Virus record (IMG/VR): IMGVR_UViG_3300009537_000097
Location: 1 to 31,909 of that record
Direction: 5' to 3' (one strand)
From: a virus
Length of the DNA stretch: 31,909 bases
The notes below the pieces were generated by a model. The model made no database searches. It was given only the letters and a program-made list of their open reading frames with translations, and was not told the origin of the DNA. A program made the translations under genes and the position numbers. Shown here one piece after another: positions 1 through 5,541 of this stretch (positions are counted from its first letter, which is position 1; each line of letters opens with the position of its first letter).

Positions 1-1
1 G

Positions 2-40
2 CAAATGAAGCAGTCTGGGTATCTATCGGGGATGAAGTGA
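2..40 (+). CDS. 3' end of an upstream gene (partial)
   Basis: The last 12 codons of a gene that begins before the window are visible, ending in TGA at 38-40. The TGA overlaps the GTG at 37 in a GTGA junction, the same packing used elsewhere in the window. That overlap is the main support; the visible residues (QMKQSGYLSGMK) carry no recognisable motif, so no function can be given. Confidence 0.4.
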   Translation, partial: QMKQSGYLSGMK

Positions 41-381
41 TGTGGCGACAACGGTACGGGAGCAAGTACGGAAACAAATCCGCGAACTACAACGGGATAT
101 TATTCCATTCTAAGAAAGAAGCCGGATTCGCCGCCGAGTTAGACTTGAGGATGAAAGCTAAGGACATTAAAAGCTGGTCGCGACAGGAAAAAATGTCGCT
201 GGATCTTAACGGCTACCATATCGCCAATTACTATGTCGATTTTACGATAGAGCATAACGACGGCACTAGGGAGTACGTTGAGGTCAAAGGGTTTGAAACT
301 GATGCCTGGAAGATCAAATGGAAGCTATTTGAGGCCATTTACGGCAATTTGCCAAACGTTAGGCTCACCGTTGTAAAATAA
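37..381 (+). CDS. DUF1064-type phage nuclease (PD-(D/E)XK fold)
   Basis: A 114-residue protein matching the DUF1064 family of small phage proteins, which are thought to be PD-(D/E)XK nucleases that cut branched or replication-intermediate DNA. Visible hallmarks are the N-terminal KYGNKSANYNG and FHSKKEAGFAAEL segments (the Glu of the second is the usual helix-1 acid), the acidic strand YYVDF near residue 66, and YVEVKG near residue 80, which supply the D and ExK of the active site. The length is typical of the family. GTG at 37 overlaps the upstream stop; ATG at 40 is the alternative start. It sits just before the terminase genes, where a resolvase-like nuclease would process DNA before packaging. 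The family call is firm; the substrate is inferred. Confidence 0.8.
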   Translation: MMWRQRYGSKYGNKSANYNGILFHSKKEAGFAAELDLRMKAKDIKSWSRQEKMSLDLNGYHIANYYVDFTIEHNDGTREYVEVKGFETDAWKIKWKLFEAIYGNLPNVRLTVVK

Positions 382-446
382 AAACTTCTTGAAATAACCT
401 GCATCCTGGGTTAGTATCCGCCAATGAAATCAGCGAGGATATCACC

Positions 447-812
447 GTGCCGGCAAAATTAAGAAATGGCGTTATCGGAGCCCCTGGCGGATATCGCAAT
501 AACTCTGGGCGTAAGCCTGACGAGTTTAAGAAATGGATTAAGGGCCTTGTCCATTCAAAAGAGGCTCGTAAGCGTTTTGAGGGATTAATTAAAGACCTTG
601 GCGACGTTGAAGACCGGATCACGGAAAAAGGCGATGTCATCCCAGGCCGGGCGAAAGCAGACACCTACCTCCGCGCGCTCGAACTCGGATTAAATTACGC
701 AGAAGGCAAGCCAGTCGCTGAAACAAAAACCGACCAAAAGCAACATGAGGACATCATCGCCGCCGTCCTCGGCCTCCGCGGCCAAAGGAGCCTGCCATCG
801 GAGCCGCAGTAG
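447..812 (+). CDS. terS: terminase small subunit (probable)
   Basis: A 121-residue basic protein directly upstream of the large terminase. It has the GRKPDEFKKWIKGL opening and the ALELGLNYAEGKPVAE segment (residues about 77-92) that recur in phage small terminases and DNA-binding relatives; the small subunit would recognise viral DNA and load it on the large subunit. The start is GTG at 447, with GAGG at 436-439 as ribosome site; an ATG at 424 is out of frame. Its last 16 bases overlap the proposed start of the large subunit, and its tail contains the AAAGGAG that probably serves that gene. The call rests on position and these segments rather than on a full domain match. Confidence 0.65.
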   Translation: MPAKLRNGVIGAPGGYRNNSGRKPDEFKKWIKGLVHSKEARKRFEGLIKDLGDVEDRITEKGDVIPGRAKADTYLRALELGLNYAEGKPVAETKTDQKQHEDIIAAVLGLRGQRSLPSEPQ

Positions 813-2461
813 CATCAAGGCCAACTGCGGCCCAAATTCTAAAGTGGCTTGAAGATCCTGTCTATTTCATCGAGACATTTCTTTCGATCATCGACAAGGA
901 CCGCAAGGCCGTTCCCTTCATCCTAAACCACGCCCAACGTTCATACGCCAAGAACCGGACAGCATCCGACCTCATCCTAAAAAGCCGCAAGCTGGGATTC
1001 TCTAGTCTCATCGAAGGCATGTACCTGCACGCCTGCCTGTTCGGCAAGAACGAGAACTGCATCACGATGGCGCATAACTGGGCCGATACCGCGATCCACC
1101 TGGACCGGGTGAAATACTTCCTGGACACAATGGGCTCAAGCGAATTCAAATTCAGCGTCACGCTGGACAAGGATACGCAACGTGAATTGTTCTTCCCCCA
1201 AACCAATTCACGCTACTGGATCGGCACCGCGGGATCGCGCGCGTTTGGCCGCGGCCGGGACGTGACTAAACTCCACCTGTCTGAAATCGCCTTCTATCCG
1301 GACGAAAGCGTTATCACAAGCGTGACCGAGGCATGCGTCCCTAAAGCCGTAAAGATATTCGAGAGCACAGCCAACGGGGTAGGGGGCGTGTTCTACCGGC
1401 TCTGGAAGGAATCATCGGCCCCGGCCTCCGGCAGCCCGTTCAAAGCTCACTTCTACCCGTGGTTCGACGATCCGACTAACGAGTCTGATCCGCCTGAAAG
1501 GGCGCCCCTCGGCCTCACCGACCGGCTCAAGAAACTGCAGGAGGCATACAACCTGTCCGACCGGAAGATTTACTGGTATTTGCAAAAGGAAAAATCGCTC
1601 GCCGATAAATCGCTCATGCCCCAGGAGTACCCGTCGAACCCGATGGAGGCGTTCCTCTCATCCGGCCGGCATTGCTTTAACCTGCACAAACTCCAGCAGA
1701 AGGTCGACCTTGCCTACGCCAACCCGCCGCTAATGACCGGCGATGTGGAAGACAACGGGAAAGCCGTGGTATTCAATCCGAGTGATGCGGGCCCGCTGAA
1801 AATCTGGAAAGCGCCGAGGCAGAACCGGATGTATTTCGTTATGGCCGACCCCGGCAAAGGCGTGGTGGACGGCGACTGGTCCGTGGCCCAGGTGTTCGAC
1901 CGGGCGAGTTGGGAGCAGGTGGCCATCTGGCGCGGCCGGCCCGACCCCGGCGCATTTGGAGAAAAACTTTGCGAACTCGGGTACTATTTCAACAATGCCA
2001 TTGTCGGTTCCGAACTAAACGAATCCGGCTGGGCCACCAACGAGCGCATGAAACGAAACAAGTATCCGCACGTTTTCAACACGAAACTCATCTGGCCCGA
2101 AACCGAACAGAAGCAATCCTGGGACGGATTTCCTACAAACGAAAAGACCCGCAGCCTGATCCTGACCGCCTTGCGTAACGCCGTGGACGACGACACCGCC
2201 TACTTCAACGACCCCGTGACCATCGAAGAAATGATGACGTTCATTCAAAACCCCAAGACGTTAAAATTTGAAGCGCAGGCCCAATGTTTCGACGATTGTG
2301 TTATATCGGCAGCGATATCTGTTTTCTGTTTGCAGTTTCTGAGCATCGACGAATCGTACGGCGACCATACGAAGAACCTGCACAGAGGATCGCCGCGGCT
2401 ACAGACCTTGTTAAAAAACAAGTCTGTTCCGCAGCGCGGTTCCAGTACGGGGTACCGGTGA
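797..2461 (+). CDS. terL: terminase large subunit, non-canonical ATC start proposed
   Basis: The packaging motor: an N-terminal ATPase that pumps DNA into the procapsid and a C-terminal RNase H-fold nuclease that cuts the concatemer. With a start at 797 it has 554 residues, normal for the family. Visible motifs are the Walker A variant KSRKLGFSS (62-70, lambda-like with the lysine first), a Walker B segment LHLSE ending at E163, and the nuclease acids D351 (MADPG), E406 (SELNESG) and D499/D500 (FDDCVIS). The first in-frame ATG is at 1019 and would remove Walker A. Between the in-frame stop at 746 and Walker A there is no ATG, GTG or TTG. The ATC at 797 follows AAAGGAG (784-790) by six bases and is the best start. 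A -1 frameshift from the small subunit or a sequencing indel are alternatives. Confidence 0.93.
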   Translation: MGAAVASRPTAAQILKWLEDPVYFIETFLSIIDKDRKAVPFILNHAQRSYAKNRTASDLILKSRKLGFSSLIEGMYLHACLFGKNENCITMAHNWADTAIHLDRVKYFLDTMGSSEFKFSVTLDKDTQRELFFPQTNSRYWIGTAGSRAFGRGRDVTKLHLSEIAFYPDESVITSVTEACVPKAVKIFESTANGVGGVFYRLWKESSAPASGSPFKAHFYPWFDDPTNESDPPERAPLGLTDRLKKLQEAYNLSDRKIYWYLQKEKSLADKSLMPQEYPSNPMEAFLSSGRHCFNLHKLQQKVDLAYANPPLMTGDVEDNGKAVVFNPSDAGPLKIWKAPRQNRMYFVMADPGKGVVDGDWSVAQVFDRASWEQVAIWRGRPDPGAFGEKLCELGYYFNNAIVGSELNESGWATNERMKRNKYPHVFNTKLIWPETEQKQSWDGFPTNEKTRSLILTALRNAVDDDTAYFNDPVTIEEMMTFIQNPKTLKFEAQAQCFDDCVISAAISVFCLQFLSIDESYGDHTKNLHRGSPRLQTLLKNKSVPQRGSSTGYR

Positions 2462-2517
2462 CGAGCAAAGCAATTTACATATTGATCCAGCTATACGCTG
2501 AAAGGATGGGGCGGTAA
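2458..2517 (+). CDS. tiny 19-residue ORF between terL and the co-chaperonin
   Basis: GTG at 2458 overlaps the terL stop (GTGA) and the TAA at 2515-2517 overlaps the next ATG (TAATG), so the ORF exactly bridges two genes with the junction types used throughout this operon. The peptide is MTSKAIYILIQLYAERMGR, amphipathic with no known motif, and the ribosome site is weak (GGGG at about 2449). It may be a translated coupling peptide rather than a functional protein. Support is the junction geometry only. Confidence 0.3.
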   Translation: MTSKAIYILIQLYAERMGR

Positions 2518-2891
2518 TGGGTTACGCAAATTCTCACGGATATCCGGAGATAGAAGCAGACAAAATTGAAGTCACTGGCGATCGCATACTCCTGGTTTGG
2601 GAGGAAAAGAAATCGACTCTCTTGGGTGGAAAGCTAGCCGCTCCATTAACTAACCGAAAGCAGCATTATACGGGAGAGGTGGTTAAGATTGGCCCGCTTG
2701 TTGACCCTACGATCCAAATAGGTGACAGGGTTATTTTTGACCAATTTTCAAATTTTATTCAGTTTTTTGATAAAAAGTACGGTAGACTCGCGTTGATTGA
2801 AGAAAGTAAACAGGGCGATTGCTACGCTGTTATCCCAAAGCGGGTAGAAGTCGATAACGGAGAACTGGGATATGATTTTGAAGCCGCATAA
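2517..2891 (+). CDS. GroES-like co-chaperonin (Cpn10 fold)
   Basis: A 124-residue protein with the GroES pattern: an opening strand and loop (VTGDRILLVWEEKKS), a mobile-loop region followed by GKLAAP, then YTGEVVKIGP and IGDRVIFDQFS, matching the GxVxxVGxG and GDxVxF elements of Cpn10. GroES caps the GroEL folding chamber; phage versions such as T4 gp31 replace the host protein so that the capsid protein can fold. No GroEL partner is in the window, so it would act with the host chaperonin. It is longer than bacterial GroES (about 97 residues), with extensions at both ends. Its place beside terminase in the morphogenesis operon fits a role in head assembly. The start ATG overlaps the preceding stop, with AAGGATGGGG upstream. 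Confidence 0.8.
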   Translation: MGYANSHGYPEIEADKIEVTGDRILLVWEEKKSTLLGGKLAAPLTNRKQHYTGEVVKIGPLVDPTIQIGDRVIFDQFSNFIQFFDKKYGRLALIEESKQGDCYAVIPKRVEVDNGELGYDFEAA

Positions 2892-2903
2892 CAGGAGAAC
2901 ACG

Positions 2904-3515
2904 ATGAAACGTTTGAAATTATTTCTGCCGCTGATTGCGGCGATGTTGTTTGTATCCATCTCGCACGCCGACCAATCCGACCGGCAAAAAGACAAATCAA
3001 AACTCGCGGTTTACAGCCAGAGTTTCGCGTCAACGGTAGTCCCAAGCACCAGCGTTGTATTGATCGACCTGAGCGATACCACGAACTTCCCGCACAAAGA
3101 AACAGATCGACTTTACATCCATAGCATTTGTGTGGATATTGACAAGGTGGCCGCGACCACCACCACAGTGAAAGTAGGAGTCGTAAACTACATCGACGCC
3201 AGCTCCAGCACCGTAACCTGGTTCAAGATCGTTGGGCAGGACCTGAATGTATCAAATACGAACCCGAAGCCCTGCACCGAGTACCTCGCTCCGCTCGACA
3301 TGCGAATCACCGCCGGGGCATCGATAACCGAAGGGGCCGTTGATAACGCAAAATCCAACCAGACCACAAACTCCACCACGTTCAAGACCGACGTTCGCCT
3401 TCCGTCAACCAACGGAAACATTTATCCCGGATTGGGAGATATTGTCGCCACGATCACCAAAGGCGGCGCCGCGGTGAATTACACATTCGAGATTGTTTAC
3501 AGCTCAAGCCGATAA
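2904..3515 (+). CDS. exported protein of unknown function, with signal peptide
   Basis: A 203-residue protein with a textbook Sec signal peptide: basic MKRLK, a hydrophobic core LFLPLIAAMLFV and a cleavage site SHA/DQ near residue 22. The mature part is Thr/Ser/Val-rich with many predicted beta strands and one Cys pair (the SICVD and KPCTEY segments), which could form a disulfide in the periplasm. I do not recognise a family. The gene follows the co-chaperonin by 12 bases with GGAG at about 2893-2896, so it is in the late operon. It could be a minor virion or decoration protein of the kind seen at 16489, or a periplasmic effector. The signal peptide is clear; the role is unknown. Confidence 0.75.
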   Translation: MKRLKLFLPLIAAMLFVSISHADQSDRQKDKSKLAVYSQSFASTVVPSTSVVLIDLSDTTNFPHKETDRLYIHSICVDIDKVAATTTTVKVGVVNYIDASSSTVTWFKIVGQDLNVSNTNPKPCTEYLAPLDMRITAGASITEGAVDNAKSNQTTNSTTFKTDVRLPSTNGNIYPGLGDIVATITKGGAAVNYTFEIVYSSSR

Positions 3516-3524
3516 GGGGGAAAA

Positions 3525-4085
3525 ATGGACATCAACAAATTCGCAAAGCGGGTAGCGTTCCACGAAACCGGCGACCGGCAGGTGGATATCGCCCAGATCA
3601 AGCAGATTCTTAACGTGATCAACAAGCTGACCAAAGGCGTATTTTACGCCGTGATTAAACTTATGACCGTTCTCCTGCTTGTCTGCGTCTCAGCCAAGGC
3701 CGCGGTTGATTTTACAAGCGTTGAATTAACGCTGATCGACCATGTGGCACCGACCACGCAATTCCGAAGCGGTGAAACGCGCGTTGGATTAATGGACTCC
3801 ATCGTTTTGATTGGAAGCCATGAAGGTAAATCGCTAGCCGATTTACAGTTCGGTTTTAATGGGCTCACGAAACCAGAATCTGGAAAAGCACAGGCCGCAA
3901 GTTTCCTTGTTGGTGGCTACTTAAAACTCAGTTCGATTGTTAACCCAAAATTAAAGTTCCCTCCTCACTGGGCTTTTCTCCGATCGCTTGAATGGGGACC
4001 GAGCATCCAATACGATTTTCGTGATAAAGTATGGCGCGGAAATATTGTTCAAGCCAGCCTTGCATTTGGCCTTGAGCCAAAATAA
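3525..4085 (+). CDS. cytoplasmic module fused to a membrane signal and beta-barrel-like domain
   Basis: A 186-residue protein in two parts. Residues 1-42 (MDINKFAKRV...VDIAQIKQILNVIN) resemble small stand-alone phage proteins of about 50 residues. Residues 43-59 are a hydrophobic signal-like segment ending in SAKA, a signal-peptidase-type site. The rest alternates polar and apolar residues (LQFGFNG, SFLVGGYLKL, SLEWGPSIQYDF) and ends in strand-like ASLAFGLEPK, as in small outer-membrane barrels. GTG at 3651 or ATG at 3663 could start the exported part alone; a short inverted repeat GGCGTA-TTT-TACGCC (3636-3650) precedes the GTG. So this may be two overlapping products from one frame. GGGGG at 3515-3519 serves the first start. 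If it is a barrel it may alter the host surface, but that is inference. Confidence 0.65.
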   Translation: MDINKFAKRVAFHETGDRQVDIAQIKQILNVINKLTKGVFYAVIKLMTVLLLVCVSAKAAVDFTSVELTLIDHVAPTTQFRSGETRVGLMDSIVLIGSHEGKSLADLQFGFNGLTKPESGKAQAASFLVGGYLKLSSIVNPKLKFPPHWAFLRSLEWGPSIQYDFRDKVWRGNIVQASLAFGLEPK

Positions 4086-4348
4086 TGAGCGACACCAACG
4101 GAACATCTAGGCCGCAGATCGAAGAAAAGTTTTCGATCAACGTCGATCCCGGCCCGCCGATGATGGCGATTGTATTTCTGCCGATTCAGAAGTGGATTGA
4201 CGACCGTGAGAACGGAGCCGCGCTGATCCACGGCAAGCTCAAGGAGTCTGAGGCGATTTTGCTCAAGCTGATGCGCGAACGCAGAGCCATGAAGGACCGT
4301 GGCGGCGTTATCGGCCCGGACGGCAAGCCGCCATTGTCGGTGGCATAA
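4085..4348 (+). CDS. small protein of unknown function
   Basis: An 87-residue protein whose ATG overlaps the preceding stop (TAATG). It has a short hydrophobic segment MMAIVFLPIQKWI (residues about 26-38) followed by a charged helix (LKESEAILLKLMRERRAMKDR) and a Gly/Pro-rich tail. The hydrophobic part is too short and broken for a confident membrane span. I do not recognise a family. Translational coupling to the beta-barrel candidate upstream suggests that the two are made together. Confidence 0.6.
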   Translation: MSDTNGTSRPQIEEKFSINVDPGPPMMAIVFLPIQKWIDDRENGAALIHGKLKESEAILLKLMRERRAMKDRGGVIGPDGKPPLSVA

Positions 4349-4353
4349 TTTTG

Positions 4354-4551
4354 ATGTTTAACGAAGGCGATAAGGTGAAATTATCTGTTGCCGGATCAGC
4401 TGATCGCGTACCCGAGATGGACGGCATTGAAGGCATTATTATTGATTATCCAGTAGCTAATAGTAATTGGGTGGCTGTTCTTTGGAATGGAAAGCGCCAG
4501 GCATGGACGGAACACAGGGACAATTTAATTAAAGTAGAGACAGGAGGCTAA
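4354..4551 (+). CDS. small SH3/KOW-like beta-barrel protein
   Basis: A 65-residue protein opening with FNEGDKVKL and containing MDGIEGIIID and WVAVLWNGKRQAWTEHRDNLIKV. This is the spacing of a small SH3-like or KOW-type barrel: a GD-x-V strand, a G-x-I/V strand, then a W-V-x-V-x-W strand. Such phage proteins often bind nucleic acid or other proteins, but no specific role is indicated. ATG at 4354 is preferred; TTG at 4351 is in frame just before it. The ribosome site is weak (GGTGG at 4339-4343), so coupling to the gene ending at 4348 is likely. Confidence 0.6.
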   Translation: MFNEGDKVKLSVAGSADRVPEMDGIEGIIIDYPVANSNWVAVLWNGKRQAWTEHRDNLIKVETGG

Positions 4552-4552
4552 A

Positions 4553-4804
4553 ATGCCAGCAGGAAAATCGTTGTCCTTTGTAGCAGGTGAATACCCGGAA
4601 CTCGACGGAATCGAAAGCGGAGCGAAAATAGAAGTGAGCGGGACTGCCACTGTAAATGTGAATGAGGATGGCTCCGGTGAGATTGTATTTGATTCAATGG
4701 AAATAGAAACCGAAGGAATTGCGACCAAAGAGCTTAAAGGCATGACCATGCAAGACGGCGTATACGCCGGTGGTGGACAGGCTGAGCAAGAAAGCACGTT
4801 TTAG
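4553..4804 (+). CDS. small acidic protein of unknown function
   Basis: An 83-residue acidic protein with a strong ribosome site (CAGGAGG at 4541-4547) six bases before its ATG. It is Gly/Glu/Val-rich with alternating strands (KIEVSGTATVNVNEDGSGEI), so a beta-sandwich fold is plausible, and it has no Cys, signal peptide or membrane span. It is the last gene before the terminator at 4837. No family is recognised. Confidence 0.65.
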   Translation: MPAGKSLSFVAGEYPELDGIESGAKIEVSGTATVNVNEDGSGEIVFDSMEIETEGIATKELKGMTMQDGVYAGGGQAEQESTF

Positions 4805-4836
4805 TAGTTTCATAACCGAGGCCAAGATTCACCAAG

Positions 4837-4875
4837 GCCCGCGAAATTCCACAATGGTGGATTCGTGGGCTTTTT
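4837..4875 (+). terminator. intrinsic terminator
   Basis: The arm GCCCGCGAAATTCCAC (4837-4852) pairs with GTGGATTCGTGGGC (4857-4870) around the loop AATG, with a two-base bulge and one G-T pair, followed by TTTTT (4871-4875). It closes the terminase-side operon 33 bases after the last stop and 17 bases before the next start, so it also forms part of the next gene's leader. Confidence 0.85.
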
Positions 4876-4891
4876 GTTTAAGGAGATATTC

Positions 4892-5296
4892 ATGAGCGGA
4901 TTCTTGAATCCCATCAGAGCCGAAGATGCAGGAGATGGATATCACCGCAGGTTATTGGAAAATGTTGTCTATCACGTTGGCAGGCCCGGCAGCAAAGATC
5001 GGATTATTGTTCCGAAAGGGTTTGAATGGGACGGGGGATCGGTCCCGCGCATTTTTTGGACCATAGTCGATCCGTGGGGACCAGCCTCAAAAGCCTACCT
5101 TCTCCACGACTGGCTCTACTACACGCATGACCGATCCAGGCTCGTATCAGATGCAATTCTCATGGAAGCGATGGAAGTGCTGGGCGTTCATTGGTTCAAG
5201 CGGAAATTGATTTACAAGGCCGTTCGCGCAGGCGGGTGGCTGCCGTGGTCAAGACGTGAGAAGGAACTAAAGAAAATGAATCGTAAGAGAGAGTAA
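4892..5296 (+). CDS. DUF1353 family phage protein
   Basis: A 134-residue protein with the DUF1353 signature: IVPKGFEWDGGSVPRIFW, then AYLLHDWLYYTHDRSRLVSDAILMEAMEVLGV and IYKAVRAGGW. The conserved D-G-x-S-x-P, H-D-x-L-Y and late Asp are all present. The family is widespread in phages, usually near tail or lysis genes, and its biochemical role is not settled; the HD pair suggests metal binding. The start at 4892 is chosen because AGGAGATATTC lies just before it; an upstream in-frame extension to 4865 would run through the terminator. Confidence 0.8.
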   Translation: MSGFLNPIRAEDAGDGYHRRLLENVVYHVGRPGSKDRIIVPKGFEWDGGSVPRIFWTIVDPWGPASKAYLLHDWLYYTHDRSRLVSDAILMEAMEVLGVHWFKRKLIYKAVRAGGWLPWSRREKELKKMNRKRE

Positions 5297-5541
5297 TGTC
5301 AGCCGGCCAGTACATTGATATTTTTGACACATACTTCGGTACTAAGCCGACTGTTTTGAGAGTTGATTACGCGTCCGATACCATATGGTACGAAGGCAAG
5401 GCCGAGTCCGGCGCGGCCACTAGCGCTGCCCGCTGGATCATACGCAGATCGACATTAGACAGCCAGGGTCGGATCGTATTGCGCGAATGGGCGCCGTTTA
5501 ACTCCGTTTGGTCAGACCGTGCCAGCTTGACGTACCAATGA
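5296..5541 (+). CDS. small conserved phage protein before the tail fibre
   Basis: An 81-residue protein whose ATG overlaps the DUF1353 stop (TAATG). The segments IWYEGKAESGAATSAARWIIRR and FNSVWSDRASLTYQ recur in short proteins found next to tail-fibre and structural genes of many phages. A compact beta fold is likely; it may be a virion or fibre accessory component. Its stop overlaps the fibre start (ATGA at 5538-5541), so the two are translationally coupled. Confidence 0.7.
   Translation: MSAGQYIDIFDTYFGTKPTVLRVDYASDTIWYEGKAESGAATSAARWIIRRSTLDSQGRIVLREWAPFNSVWSDRASLTYQ

Noticed and set aside
749-812. Programmed -1 frameshift from terS into terL
   Set aside because: The frame relation is right, but no good X-XXY-YYZ slippery heptamer lies in the overlap; the AAAGGAG with ATC at proper spacing is simpler. 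It is kept only as an alternative.
2284-2457. ORF from 2284 in another frame over the terL end
   Set aside because: It overlaps the nuclease part of terL with its conserved Asp residues; only the last 60 bases (from GTG 2458) have independent support.
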